Of a DNA stretch of 64,000 nt, positions 38,901 to 53,000 are shown piece after piece; within the stretch, counting starts at the first letter, position 1; every line of letters begins with the position of its first letter. Location: the NCBI RefSeq assembly GCF_028389875.1, contig NC_084670.1, positions 11,751,383 through 11,815,382 on the forward strand. The letters are read 5' to 3'. This DNA comes from Rhea pennata (Eukaryota > Chordata > Aves > Rheiformes > Rheidae). The notes beneath the pieces were generated by a model. It ran no database searches, was not told the DNA's origin, and saw only the letters and a list, made by a program, of their open reading frames with translations. A program made the position numbers and the translations under genes.

Positions 38901-41900
38901 GACAGGATGTGACACTTGCAGGCACCGTTTTCCTGCCAGCCTGTGAAGCCTTAAGTTCATTTTAACGCAGTTAAACTCTCACGTGGGGCCCTGCTGAGCT
39001 GTGCAGGTGAAATACCAGCTGTGGTGGGAGAGGAAGATGCCCAGGGTTCCCAGGGGCCAGCTGCTGGCATTGTGCATTTCCTATCTAGGTTAATTTTGCA
39101 AGAGCACAAATTAACCTTTCCTCATGAACAAAAGCCATTTGTGAGTGTTTCCTGCAAGGGAGCTGGCTGCGTGCTCAGTCCCATGTGCAGCCTTTTCTGC
39201 GTAGGCACTGGCGATGTTACAGGAAAGGCTTATAGAAAGAAAAAGGCTGGTGAAGTGGTGGTCAGGGTGGTTGTGGGCCTTGGCAGAAGAAAGTTTAGCT
39301 TCCGCTGACTGGATGGTGAGAGGACACCTGCACAGCCAGGGTTGGGAGGCTGCGGAGGTGCTGTGGGTGGTACAGGGGCCATAAACAAGTCCAGCCAGGA
39401 GTTGCATTTTAGACTGGTGGAAAATCTGTGATGAGAGAAGAATTCAAGCCAGGCTGCTGAATAAAGACTAATCTGTGTGCGCACATAATAAAGGCTTTTA
39501 AAAAATCTCCTGTTGCCTCCTGTATGTTCAGGCAGTAAACTGTAAAGACTGAGGCCTTATCTTTGTAGGTGTTGGCAAGTTGCAGGCGTATGCACAAAAT
39601 GAAAAAGGAGTTGTGGACAACAAAAAAAATCAGGAATGGAGATGAGTAACTGAACTCCAGGTTCTTCCTCCTCAAGAACAGACAGGAGGAGGTGTGGAGC
39701 CAGTGCATGTGATGCAGAGACCCTGAGATGCAGGTGGCATCAGATGTCTGCCCCAGTGAGTGACAACCCCCGTGGCCATGCTGTGGGTGCTGGGTGCATG
39801 ATGCTCTGAAGCTGGCGGCCTCTCTCCACGAGTTTGGCCTGCAAAACGGAGACTGGGATGGAGAAGTTGTTCCACGAGGTGGCAGCAGGCCCTCTCTTTC
39901 CTCCAGTCCCCGTTCATGGAGACATTTTAGCCAATTTTTCTGTAGGTTCAGTCATTAGGAAAGAGGGAAAGCTTGTTAAGGCTGGAGCTGGCCCTTGCAA
40001 GGAGGCTGCTGGGCCACCAGGCGTTAGAAAGGCTGTATGTGTGGGCTGAGCTGAAAGAGTTTAACAGGAGAAGTATGTCCCTTCGAGGAGGGGAGTGCTT
40101 AGCCCTGCCGTGTTGCTCTTGTGTCCTTGGGGCCACTTGTGTCCTTGTAGGGTGGTCGTCCCCCTGCAGATGACTGGGGCTGCATGTCCCTGCTGGGCAC
40201 TGGTTGTGCTGAAATAACGAGAGGGGGCTGATCTAATTTAGGAGACAAGCACTGGCGTGGGGAGCCCGGAGGGGAGACCCATAGCATTCGTTGCAGCTCT
40301 GAGCTGAGGTACGATTGGCCTGCTGGGACCACAGCAAAGGCAAGGCTGCTGCAACCATGCTGCTCAGCGGAGGAAAGCTCTGCGCACACGAGCCAGCTGG
40401 AGCCAAGCGCTTAAGAAGGACTTGAGAAGAGAGGGTAAGGAGTTACGTGGGGAAGTAGATTATATAATGATAGGATTAAAATAACCTCTTGTTTGGGAAG
40501 TTGTTAGGTTTCACCCCATGTCCTGCTGTTAGGAATTAGGAGGAAGGTGTAACCGTATCCTGTTTCTCGCAGCAGCTTTGAAACCATCTGGTACTGCAGC
40601 CTGAGGCAGGTCCTGCACAAGACACCAAGGGTGTGACTCAGCCTAGTGTTTCCTGTGCGCCTGAAAGCATCTCCAATAAAAGATGCTCAAAGCAAGGAAA
40701 GGGAAACCAGCAAGAAGGCCAAAATACGGCACCAAGAGGTAGAGCTTGTGAGTTAATACGGAATAGCTACCAAGCCTTAGGGCTGTCTGCACAAAAGCTA
40801 CACTAGACCGTGGTTTTCAGCTTTAGCGAGGAATTCAAACTGAAGTTCTGACTGCGGGAGCAGCAGGACCGAATGTGGCCGCACCGGGGGCTCCGCGCTG
40901 GGACGGGGTTTGCGTGGCGACACAGTCGAGGCTGCAAAGCTCAGCGAGGCTCCAAGGTGCCCCCGCAGGGCCAGCCGGGGAAGGCAGGGACCCCCGCGTC
41001 CCCGGGGGTGTTATTCCAGCGCCAGCTTTCCGGAGCAGGTGCTGCGTGAACCGGGGCCGGAGCCGGGAGCCGGCCGGCAGAGCCCGGGCGGTGCAGCGGC
41101 GCGCGGGCGCGGGTGCCTCGCAGCCGGGCCGGGGTAGGGAGAGCGGCGGCAGCCCCCGACCTGCCTGGGTGATTAATGAGCTGACAGTAGGGTATTGATA
41201 AGGAATTAACCTTGAGCCCTTCTTGCTTCAGCGTCAATAGCGCGGGAGCCAAGTACACGCGTTTGATTGGGAATCCGCGCTCGGCCTGCACGCACGTCGA
41301 TGGGCGAGCGCGGGGCGCCCGCGCCGGGGGCCGGCGGCGGCGCGGCGGCTGCGGCGTGCGAGCCGGGTGAAGCCACCGGGCTGCCGCGTCCTTGGGGGGG
41401 GGTGGCACCCCCGGACCCGCAGCGGCCCCACGGCGGGGGGGGGGGGGGTGCAGCTCTTGTGCCGCGGATCCGCAGCGTGGGAGCCCTGCGTAGGTGCCCA
41501 CCCGGACTGGGCCCGTCCCCCACTCCGAGCAGTTTGTTTAATTAAGTGTTTTGCCTAATGGGATTGCCTCATTTCCATAACAAACTGGCTGGCTGTCATT
41601 AGGTGGGCTCCCTCATTCATTACTGTTAATTAGATATGGATCCCCCAGAAGGCGGTGCGGGGTGATGAACGAGGCCCCTGACACACGCTATTACGCATTA
41701 GCATTTTCTCAATACATTCGATACATCACAGCCCTCCGCTTCCTAAAGATATTTTAAATAAAATATTAGCAGCCCACTGTGGGGTGGCAGAGAGAGGGGA
41801 AGAGAGAGTTTCCAGCCCCTCATCCTGGCCTCAGGCCTCCTCCAGGCCCGGGCCCCCTTCCCCAGCTGGCTGGCCAGGGCTGCGGGACGCTGCTGCTTGG

Positions 41901-43012
41901 CAGGGGCCGGAAAGCACCGGGTCCTGGAGCCTGGTGGTCCGGTGAGAGGTTCGAGCGGGGCAGGAGGGGCTCTCCGCACTAAAAAAGGAAGAAAAAAAAA
42001 AAGTTTTTTTTGCCCATTGGACTGCTGCAACATGTCACCTGGGTAGAGAAAGATCCCACAAAAATTGGCCAAACCCTCAGGTCACCTGGCTGCAAAAAGG
42101 GCCCAGGTGTTCTGGCTGCTCAGGGACCCCCCCCCTCCCCCAGCACCCATCCCCGGGGGGCACCCAGCCACCATGGGGCCAGGCAGTGGGGTGGGGGGAA
42201 GCCCCCATAGACCCATCTGCAAAATGTTTGCAAACCGAAAGCGTCGGCGCCAGCACGGCCGGCCCCCAGCCGGGCAGGGGGGTCGACCCACGGCCCCCCC
42301 CCCCAGCACCGCCGCAGGTAACCCTACACGCTGCCGGCGGCCCCTAATGCAGCACGTATAGATCTGTTGGGGCTGGGCGCCACCTTCCCCCCGCGCCGCC
42401 GGGGAAACGGCGAAATACCGCGGCCGCTCTGACTTCATTAGCGGGGTGGGGGGCAAACCTGAACCCCCCCGCCCCGCGGCCCCCGAGCCGCTGCCCTCCC
42501 CGCGCCGGCCCCGGGGCCCGAACCTGCCCGCGGGGCTGCCGGCTCCATCCTCCGCCCGGCGGCCCTGGCTCTTAGCAAAAGGAATAAATAACGGCGCGGC
42601 CTGGACGTCTGCGGCAATTAGGACTTTTAAAATCGTGTTTATTTGCAGAATAAAGTGCTGAGTTCATTGCCTGCCGCAGCTCCCCTTACGTGCTCATTTC
42701 TGGCGGGCGGCAGCGGCACGGGCTGCATTTTTATGCCCTGCCGGTGGCTCCCGGGCGGTTCTCGTCCCTCGCTCCCCGCTCTGCAATGCCCCGGGCCCCC
42801 GGACGCGTCCCCAAGCCACCAGCCCTGCCCCGGGACCGGGCTCTGGACACGGGCGCTGCCGTGGCCCCGTCCCGCCGACGGGCTCCCCCGCGCCGCGGGG
42901 CTGCAGGGCTCTTGTGGCACCACCTGCGCTTCCAGGCGCGGAGGAAGAGGAGCTGCTCGGATGCAAAAGGAAACGCAGAGAAGGCTGGAGGGCCCAAGAA
43001 GATTTATATTTG
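35971..43012. other. Intergenic region between TMEM53 and RNF220
   Basis: About 7 kb without a supported gene. 36-40.8 kb is ordinary unique DNA. 40.86-41.5 kb and 41.8-42.95 kb are GC- and CpG-rich with C/G homopolymers. The AT-rich block at 41520-41770 and the shorter block near 42570-42690 look like constrained regulatory DNA. GC-rich open frames here lack splice logic and protein-like composition. Confidence 0.6.
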
Positions 43013-46000
43013 TTTAATTAATGTCAAATGTAGTTTACAAACGGGAGTGACAAGTACCTCTTTGTATAATATACACTGACACACAATCATTGACACACCG
43101 GAATATCGCTTTGTGCAACTGGGATTCTTTGGGCAAAGATAGGTAACTCCGATTTCTTTTTTTTTCCTTTTTTTTTCTTTTTTTCCTTTTTTTCAATGGT
43201 TTAAACTCATTACAGAAGACGGGAAGCGGCTGGTGCCTGTTCCGATACGCAGCTGGCTCTTGCAGCAGCCAGCGATGAGACGCTGCTCTCCCCAGCCTCC
43301 CCCTTGAAAATGGGATGGCTTTACAATTAAAAAAAAAAACAAAAAAAAAAAACCTCAAGAAACAAAACAAAGAAACAATGACTAGTTACATATGGTTTTA
43401 CACATACGTACATAGAGCACACGGCCGGTCCACAACACAGGCCGGGAATCCTGGCTCCCGGGGCCTATCTCCAAGGGAGGACTGGGGCCGGGTCCTGCCG
43501 TCTCCCCCTGCCCAGCGGCTCTCAGGGCGGCCCGCGGCACCTCTCCAGCGCGGCGCCCAGGCCCCGGCGCTCAGGGCATCACTGCCCTGCTTGCGCTGCA
43601 CCCGCAGCCCTGCCTCACCGCAAACCTATTCCACTTCCGAACCCCAAGATCCCCGTTTCACGTGCCTGCCTTTCCCCTGCTGTGAGCGGTCCTGGCCGGG
43701 AGAGCTCGGCTGGGTGCAGCCTCCCCCTCCGCTCCAGACTTGCCGGGGCCGGCGGGACCCTCCCGCCGTGGCTCAGCATCTCGGTTCCCGGGAGCTCTGC
43801 GGGAAGGTTCCTGGGCTCCCCCCGAGCAGGGAAGGCTGCAACCACCATGCTGCTAAAAGCTTGGAGACCTGGGAAACCGTCAGTTAAGCGCTGCAGATTT
43901 TTGCCAAGACGATGATAAAACACAGCTCCTGCCTTTTGGTTTTTCTCAGGGTGCAGTGGGATCCTTCTGAAATCACTCAAGGGGACGCTGAGGGAAACAG
44001 CTGCTCTCTGGAAAAAGCATCAGGCACGTGGCAGAGGAACAGGGCTGGCATGTAAGACATCCTGCCTCCCGAGGTGGCCTCCTCCTGCAGCACCCCAGCG
44101 CGGCAGAGCTGGGGCTTGGCTCTAATCGCCTCCCTCAGCCGGCCTGCGCTGGCTCGTGCTTTGCACCAGGAAACACAGCAACGAATATGCACTGCAGTCT
44201 CCAAAGCATCTTAAAACGCGCCTTGCCCTGCCACACCGTGCTCCTAGCGCGGGATCTGCTTCAAACGCCTCTGCGGGAGCAAGGGGAGATGCGTTTCCCC
44301 GCTCCCGTCTTCCTGCTTCGGGGAGCTGGCACCCCGTGCGCGCCCGGAGGCTGCCTGGCACAGCGGGCGCCCAACCGAGCGCCTGGCGCCGGGGCAGGGC
44401 CGTGCGCCGCACCGCGCGGCCGGGGCTCCTGCGCGCAGGGTGCACGTTCACCTCGGGGAACGATCGACACCTCTGTGCCTTAGGTCCTGAAAATATAAAA
44501 AAAAAACAAAACAGGCCAGATGGCAGCTTTGGTTAAGGCTGAGGATATGGGGGATACGGACAAGCACGTGGGACTGCTAGGGACGAGCCAGGGAGGGGAA
44601 CCTCCAGCTCACAGCCCGCTCGCTCGGCCCGCCGGGTCCTGGCCCGCGCGGGGCCGAGCTGGGATGCCGTGGGGAAGAGGAGAAGGGGCTGGCTCGGGTG
44701 CCGACACCTCTTTTCTGCTCTTTTGTCAAAAAGCAAGTTCCCGGAGAGCGGGGAGCTACGGGAACGCGGCGCGGGAAGGGCCGGCCCTGCAAGGCTCGCG
44801 CAACGTCCGAGCGCCCCCGTGCCAGGGAGCGCTGCGGTGCGGTGCGGCCAGCGGGACGGAGGCGGCGGGCTGGGAAAAACCCCCCGCAGGGCCGCCCCGC
44901 GCGCGACGCTGTTCCCTCCGCTTGCCCCGGGAAGGGGCTCCGGCGGCCCTGCCTCGGCCGCGCACCCGCAGCCAGGCGGGCGGCTCGGCCCGGGGCAGGA
45001 CGGGCTGCGCGGCCGCGGCTTTGGAGGAGATGCAAGCGGGTTAGTCCCACCTTCGAGCAGGGAGTCCCAGCCGGGGGAGAGGGCAGCGCCTGGCCAGGCT
45101 GTTTCCTTCTGGCTCCTTGCCGTTTGCCCCTTCCCCAACTGGAAAAGGCAAAAGCGGCTGAGCCAGACCTCCTCCCCCTGCCCCGTCCCCCGGCGAGGAG
45201 TTAAAAGCCGTGTCTTTCCGGGGATAACGATTCTATTATAAATAGCCCCATTAGCTACAACTAATGACAAAAATCCACCTCCTCTACTCCCCATAAGTTC
45301 TGTAAGTTATGGGCAATGCTACAGCCATTACTAAAAGCTGTTAACTTCATATCTGAATGAGGAAATATACACCACAGAACATTAAACCATTTATATTATA
45401 TATATGTATATATATACTTTTTTAAACTAATGACTTTAATGCCAAAACTTTGCTGAACCAAGAAAAATATGGGTTTAATGTTCTCTGCTCATTTTTTTTT
45501 CTTCTTTAAAAAAAATACAACCCAAAAAAAAGGAAAGGGAAACTTATTAGTATGTAATGTTTGAGTCTATCCCATTTATACACAACATTGTAAACATATA
45601 TAATCTATATTACATGTGCTTCATTTCTGCCTGGGTGTGTTTTTTTTTCTTTAAACCTTTTTTTTTTTATCACTAGAACACCACAAAAAAAACAAAACCA
45701 AACCAAACCAAAACCCAAAACAAAAAACAAACAAAAAACTGAACAAAAACACAAGTTACAGGTTATTTAACATCTTTCTGTCAAGGGTCCCTTCCCCAGT
45801 GTCCTGGGGTCAGAGTGGTCAACAACACAGTCCAAAGGAGGGCTCATGAGCCATCCGCGATGCAAAGCCAGCTCCAGGGAATGGGGCGATGGGGAACACT
45901 GGTTTTAAAAAAGGGGGCTTCACAACGAAGGGTTTGGTTTTGCCCGCTGCAGATGCTGAAGGAGGTCTCAACACCTGGGAGCCAAGGCTCCTCACTGCTT

Positions 46001-46151
46001 CTATATCCTCAAGTCCACATCTGGAGTCTCTGGGTCTTTTTTTTTTCTTTTTAATTTTAAAACGTCTGTTTTTTTTGTTGCTGTCGTTCTTTTCCCCCAT
46101 GGTGTGATGAGCTGAGGCGAGTAGCCGGGTCCTGCCCTCCCGCTGGGTCCT
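43013..46151 (-). other. RNF220: RNF220 3' UTR (probable, length uncertain)
   Basis: After the stop codon the minus strand reads as typical AT-rich 3' UTR with U-rich, UA-repeat and A-rich tracts through about 45.2 kb. Minus-strand ATTAAA signals occur at 45479-45474 and 43018-43013. The GC-rich middle (43.4-45.2 kb) followed by AT-rich sequence to 43013 may be part of a long isoform. RNA-seq is needed to choose the end. Confidence 0.45.
45394..45417. repeat. TA-rich microsatellite in the RNF220 3' UTR
   Basis: TATATATATGTATATATATA-type run within the AT-rich part of the probable 3' UTR. Confidence 0.85.
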
Positions 46152-49100
46152 TCATAAGTAGATGCGCCGAAGGTCTCCGGGAGACGTGATGGTGTTACAC
46201 TGGGGACAGAGCTTCTTGGCACCCTGCAAGCAGCAGATGAGACCAACAGCATGAGAACAACGCACAGCGAAGGAGGGCAACCCACATGGACCCACCCTTG
46301 GCCTAGGATCCCCAAAAGGGCAGCATGGGAGCAGGAAAGCAAGGCCAACCCCCTTCCCCAGCATGCAGGGCCCTGCAGGTGGCAGGGCAATACCCTCCCA
46401 AGAGCAGGCCCCGGCTGCGAGAAGGGGAGGCAAGTCCGGATTTGTTTCTTCTTAGCCCCCAGTCTCCTCATTCCACTCCAGTAACAGCAGCAGGTCCCCA
46501 GCACCAGGCCCTGGCATGAGGAGGTCAGGCAGGTTCCTAGCTGAGAGCTGAGGCTCAGGACCAAGACTCTTCACCTAGCTCGGCATCTCTGTGGAGAGGA
46601 GCCGCTGTGGATGGATCTGCCTCATCCCACAGAGCTGTGATCGCCAGCTGCCAGGCAGATCAGCTCCTTTCCATTCCCCTTGCTCACTGGCACCCCTTGA
46701 TGAGCCAGCTCAGGTCACAGAACAGGCAGAAAATGAACCCAGCACAGTTTCCAGTTGGGATGACCCAACCGGCTCACAGTGTGATTGGACAAATGCCAGG
46801 AGTAGGCACATGATCAGAGAGGACCTACGTGGCTGGGGGGACCATCCCGTTCAGGGCAGCACGCTGAAGGATCGCCTCTGTTGTCCTGTGAAAGCTCTGG
46901 AGCTCCTGGCAGGAAGGAAATCCATGTCCTGTCCCATCCCAGCCTGCCAGGGCTGCCGAACTCACAGACCTGCCTTGAAGACAAGTCTGCCTGTTCTGCC
47001 AAGGTGAACTGAAACCAATAAACTCTGAGCCCAGGCAAGCTAACAGGAGGCCAACATGAACACTACATGAAGTAAAGCAATGGCTGATGTGCCATCTGTC
47101 ACCGAGCCTGACAGCAACAGGGTGTTAATAAGCCTCAGAATCAGGGTCAGTCTAAGCCGGTCATCATTAGATTGGCAGATGTGACAGACAGCTGATGGGA
47201 AAAATGACAGAAAGAAGGCTCTGCTGCGAGGCAGCCTCTTGTCCACAGCACCAGCAGCACAGGAAATTGGGATGCCCTGGCTTTCAACACCAAGCATCAC
47301 CTCAGCACAACCTCCTGCTGCGCAGAACTGTGCACAGGCGCTGTCTGCACTCCCTGAGTTTTGCTCACGGCTGTGAGCAGGCCTCACTGCTGGAGGTCTT
47401 TCCAGCAGGTAATGCCCAGTGCTCAGCATGGCCAGAAGCACAGGAGCAAAGTGCCACGTGAGAGCCTGCCAGCTTGCACGGGCCTTGCAGACGGAACTGA
47501 AGCAGCTCAGTGTTCAGTAATGCTGCTGCTCCCCGTTAATGGGGCTTGTTTCAGCATTTGCAGCAGTGAGCAGAGCATGTTACAGGACATGGACTGAGTG
47601 GCAGGGCAGGATCATGTCTTGCCACAGTACTCTAAGTAGTGCCACCCACTGAGCTGAGGGAAACACCTAGTGCGGGAGTTGGCACCGCTGCTTAGAAAAC
47701 CGTGAGGGTCCGCACTGCTCCGTAACAGTGCCTGCACAGGGAGAATGTGGGCTTTGCCTCCCTGAAGCTCCCCAGACCCAGCTCAGGTTCCAGTCAGATT
47801 CCCTTTGCTGCTGGTGGCAGAGCAACTGCCCTGATGCACGTAGGAACTACACTTGCATCTGAGATCTAAAACAGCCACACACAAAGGCCTGTTGGCCTAG
47901 AGGTGAATGATATGCATAAACGGATGCCCAAGACATCTTGGACACATCACTCTCAAGGTACGAGGTGCAGACAGGATGTGACAGACCACTGGTGGTCTGG
48001 ATGTTGTGTCTAGCTCCGGCACTGGCGACTCTGGGCATGTCTTTCTGGCTTTCTGAGATGCATCTCAGAGAAAAGCAAGCTCTTACTCTGCATGTGCTTC
48101 TAAAAAGCAAGCTTCTTGCAGTAACTCCTATAAGTAGGAGTGAAAAATGTTAAGATCTGCCCCTTCCGCCATATTTAGAGCCACTGTGGGTTGGACTGTT
48201 TGGCAGCACTGCCAAACCGGGGATTCACTTATTTGGGTGCAATATGATGAAACACCATGTTTCAATTGAGTTCCTTCTGAGACCTGCACCACCTTGCAGT
48301 TTCCTGGTCCTCAGAGGTGCCTGTTGTATCTGGCTGGCCTCTTGGTATCATCTTTATAGCTTGAGGGTCTCAGGGGAAGAGGCATGAAGGTGCTGGGAAA
48401 TTCACTCAGAGCATGCTGTCAAAGGGGCAGCAGTTGGCTGTGGCCCCATTTGGGCTTTCCTGCGTTCCCTGACAAGCAGAAATAAGCGTGCACAGGGACT
48501 TTAAGGCATTCCAGATGTGACTAGCTCCATGCATCTGCGTCTGTGCTCTCCTTCCCACAACAGGTACAGCTTGTTGGTCAGCAGCTACTAAGTGTTCACC
48601 CACGTATTTAAAGCTTCTGTCTCTTTGGATAACACACTGGAGAAGTACCTTCTGCAGCACAAGTCTCCTAACACATCAGATGCCTCAGTCTGCCCTGAGT
48701 CTAGCATGGAAGTATGAATGAAAGTGCTTGCTGCCACTTGAAACCATGCCCCTCTCTATCCCGCAGTGCTCCTGTGCAGTGCTGAAAAGCACTTCAGCAA
48801 TTACCTTCCTTTAGCCCTGCTGAAGTTAGTGGAGATGTTTGGCTGCAGATGGGGGGAGGAGCACCAAACTAGTCCCTTTAGTTCAATTTTACCAAAAGCA
48901 AACCTCAACTGCTGCTATCTCACTGGCTTGCAACTTGAACCCCATTCTGGGATTTGGAAGTGATCTGAGACTGCAGGCAGATGTATGCACTCCTTTTCTC
49001 CAGGGTAACCTTGCTAACGCAGACCAGACAGCTCAATGCAGGGAACCTCAGAAGGATAGGTTCTCTGGAAAGCCACCCTGCCCAGATGTCCCCACACTAA

Positions 49101-49969
49101 GCCCACAAGGATGGTGGCACAAACCTGATTAAACTGACTGCAGCTTTGCCCTTTTCTCTGCAGCCAAAAAAGGTCTCGCGTGCAATTACTTCAAACTATG
49201 GTGAAAGAGAAGATGGGTGAATTTATGCTTCTACTTTAAGCAGGCCTTGGGATCTCAGTCCCAGAGATGTGCTTTCTGCACTCCATGCTTACAGCTTTAG
49301 AGGGATCCACCCTGCCCATCTAAGGCTGAGAGATGCACGTTGGTTGAGCTCTCAACCATGTCAGAAGGCAGAATCCAGCCACATTTTGATATTTTCTGCA
49401 AAATCTACTTGACTTGAAACCTAATATAAGTGGAACAGTCCTGGTAAAGTCTGGCACAAGGAACAAGAAACAGCTGAGAAACTCAGATCATACTGCCACC
49501 AGGAGATAAACCCTGATGCCTCTCCAGGAGTGGGTTGCTTCAGCTGCTGTGGCCTTCAGCCTTACCTTCCCAGTATCACTATGCCACAGCCAACCAGGCA
49601 GGGCACTGCTGCCTGCATCAGCACACAAATACCGGCCACAGCGCACACAGTGCCTGGACCAGGGAGGCCAGTGGCTGGTTCCCACAAAGAGAAGGGCCCT
49701 GCTGTGATTTTTGACTAACTGCAGATTCTCTTACGACCGTGGTGGATGTTGTTTCACCAGCATGCCGGAGGACAGCCTGTTCTGAGCACTGAAGCTCAGG
49801 TACATCATAGGGGACAACGCTGTTTTAGGGACGTTCAGCAGCCTGGCCTGAATGCCAAGCAGGCTGACTGCACGTGGCGCATGGAGGCCCAGGTCTCTGG
49901 GTCTCCCTACTATTTATGTTTTGTATTAAATAGTTCAAGCCAAAATAACGACTTTGGACTCTTGGGGAA

Positions 49970-50011
<42 letters not shown>

Positions 50012-53000
50012 AAACTGTCATCCTCTGCACACATCAGCATGCTTGTCAAATTCAGAACTAACTCCTGATTTTTTCTTTTTAGATTAAAATTGGTTAGGAC
50101 CTTGTTCCTTACATCTGAGTTTTCTGCGTAGGTGTACAACATTTACTGGCACTAGCATTTAAACTCTCCTCTCTTGTAGAGAGGCACATAAGCATGTACA
50201 CACACACATGCTGGCACAGGCACAATGAAAAAGCATTTGCTCCCCCACTGCTCACCTGCCAGCTGGGGTTACTAAACTTTTTCCTTGAAATAAAAATGCT
50301 GTGGAATAATAAGTCCCACCTGTCGGCCATTTCTTTCTTTCTTTCTTTTTTTCCAGGTCCTTCTGCTCCTTTCATCATAGCTTCATGGAAAAGCCTTGAT
50401 GTGTTATAGCTGCGTGTGCTAGAGTAAAGGCCACCTCAGCTTTTCCATTATAAACCCCAGTTTTGAGGGGTTTATAAAACTCTGCTGCAAGAAGTTTGCT
50501 CCAGGGCTGTTACAAAGCAAAGAAAAGGGACTGGAACCAAGATGGAGTTTATTTTTTCTCCTCCTTTCTTAATTAAAATTTGGCAAGTGATTGATCCACA
50601 ATACAGGCTAATCACTTGGGGTAGCAGTTTGAAAAAGACATTAACGAGAGTTGAGATGCTGAGTAGTCGTTAGGGCTCACATGGTGCCAGGAAGGATTGG
50701 AGTATTTTGTCTTAAATTTGCCTCTTAAAAAAAATTGTGTGATGTCTGCTATAAATTGGCTAAGGAAGAAAACTCAAAAGGAAGGGTTTAGCACTTCTTC
50801 CTGTCCTGTGGGCCTACAAATGGGCATTTTCCAAGCAGAATATGCTATCAGGCAAAGAGAAGAATAAAGAAACACACACAGAGCAACTTTACCTACGAAG
50901 TACCATTGTCAAGCTGGTCTCAAAGCCTGCCTATTTTTTCAGGAAGGAAAACCAAGGCAAAGAGATGACAGGAGGCACCCAAACCAACAGCCGGTGTGCG
51001 TGAGATGAGGCACTAAACTCCAAGATCCAGTCCTCAAACAAGACGACAGCCCCCATTTCTGCACGCAAAGCTGCAGTAAATGGTAATTCCCAGAGAAGCA
51101 GCTGTTCACCACTGCCCACAATTACCTCGAGCTGTCAGGGTTAAAGCAATTGGAAGAACATCCTTTTTCACAGAGCTTCCTTAACTGGTGGAACTCACTG
51201 CCACAAGTTGTTGGAGACCAAAATTGAAATATGTTAATAAAAACCTGGACAACCTCACAGCAGATAGGAACACTGTGATCGATCAAGCACAGTGGTCTCC
51301 ATGCAGCTGTGGTCTCAGGATGACCCTACATTGCTGGAAACACTGAGGATTCACCCAGAAGGACTGCTCTGTGTCTCTTACAAAAATATCCCTTCAGCCC
51401 ACATGGGATATATGGTATTACAGCCTAGAAAAAGCTACAAGGCTAAGAACATAGTAGCATAATCTACCAAAGATATAAATGTGTCAACTGCAAAGAATAT
51501 GTGTATATCGATGGATCCCCTGAAAGCATGTTCCATGATGCTTTTTAAAAGTCATTTTGTTCTAGTTTTGCAGTTGTCATTTTCAAATAAACCCAAGACA
51601 GGCAAGTACAAGCCTCAGGTCAGCAAATGCACACAGGAAGAACAGGATCTAGCACAGAGTAAACTCAGCAACCTGCACCTCATAAAGAAACCTGTCCTCT
51701 ATCTGTACCCACCAACAGCTCCATCCACTGGCCAACAACAGTTCGACTTCACTTTTAATTTCACCTACTTAGGAAGGAAGGATACCAGGATTTGGGAGAT
51801 CACAGAATCACAGCCCTGATGGACTTCAAGAAACTACCAAATCCATTTCCCTGGTAAGGCTACGTCAACCTGAATTACCCCCAGTAGACATGTATCCCAC
51901 CTGTTCTTACGAACCTCCAAGGACGGAGGCTCCATGATCTCCCTAGCAAGGCACTGCAGCAGATTGCTGATCTTCACTGTTAGAACATTTTTTCCTAGGA
52001 TGAGGAAAATAGTAAACCTATCCACAAGTAACTGTATGGTCTCTGTCAGCTAATGGAGAGGGACACAGAACAGGCAGACAAATCTCTTCCAGGAGGTGAT
52101 CCATCCCACACACTCCAGCGATGCAGGGCTACAGTCCAACAACCACCTTAGCACAGACACCTGCCTTGAGGATGGCTGCAGTTCAGGGGAACAAGCCCTA
52201 CCTCTGACTGCTCAGTCTAAGTCTCCCTTGCTACAAAGCTATTTCCTCTCCCGTCTTTTCAGAATCTGAATGTGTTCTCAGGGGCTTCCAAAAGGGATCA
52301 TAGGAAAGTCATTCAAGGCTTGTGTCCCAGTTGCTGTTTAACCTGAAGCTGTCACTAGCTCTCTTCCTCCTCTTGGCATGGTACGGATGAATGAAAAACG
52401 CCACTGTGTTGTGAGCCAGAGACAACCAGCAAATAGGAGCCAACTCATCAGTCTGGTTTGAAATAGCAATGCAAAAACAGCACATAAACCTAGCTGGAAA
52501 CTGCTAATACCATTTCCTAGGAACCTGGGCAAGAATTTGCATGGCATTAAGCAACACTTCTTGTATCCCCCTCACTGTCTCCATTCCCGTTGTACCTAAA
52601 GGCACGGAGCTGCTCACCGCCCATACAGCACACACAGCGCACCTTATGCCTGTGGCTATTGGACCAGGGCCCTCAGGCAGACTGGTTCTACTTGGGGAGC
52701 AAGTTGAAGGAGACAAAACCACCTATTTATAGTGTCTTGATGCTGGATGAAGGGATGTTTCCTCCTTTTCTCCATCCTGAAGAGGACTGTCTAATCAAAC
52801 AGCTTCTGCTGGGGCTCAAGTGCAGGCTAACTCAACAAGCACCACAATCTCTGTTCTCTAAAACTCCCTCTAGGGTCTCCTTTTGCTGAGCAGACCCGCA
52901 CTCTGTTGTGACCCAATCTTGCCCTCAGGTTAATCCAACACAGCGAGAGGGGAGAGAGATGGAGCCTCCTCTGGTGGATGTTTCACCTCCAGCACTAGGA

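Noticed and set aside
44520-45294. Frames up to 253 residues on both strands in GC-rich DNA
   Set aside because: All frames are open at once because of base composition; the peptides are low-complexity Arg/Pro/Gly/Ala.
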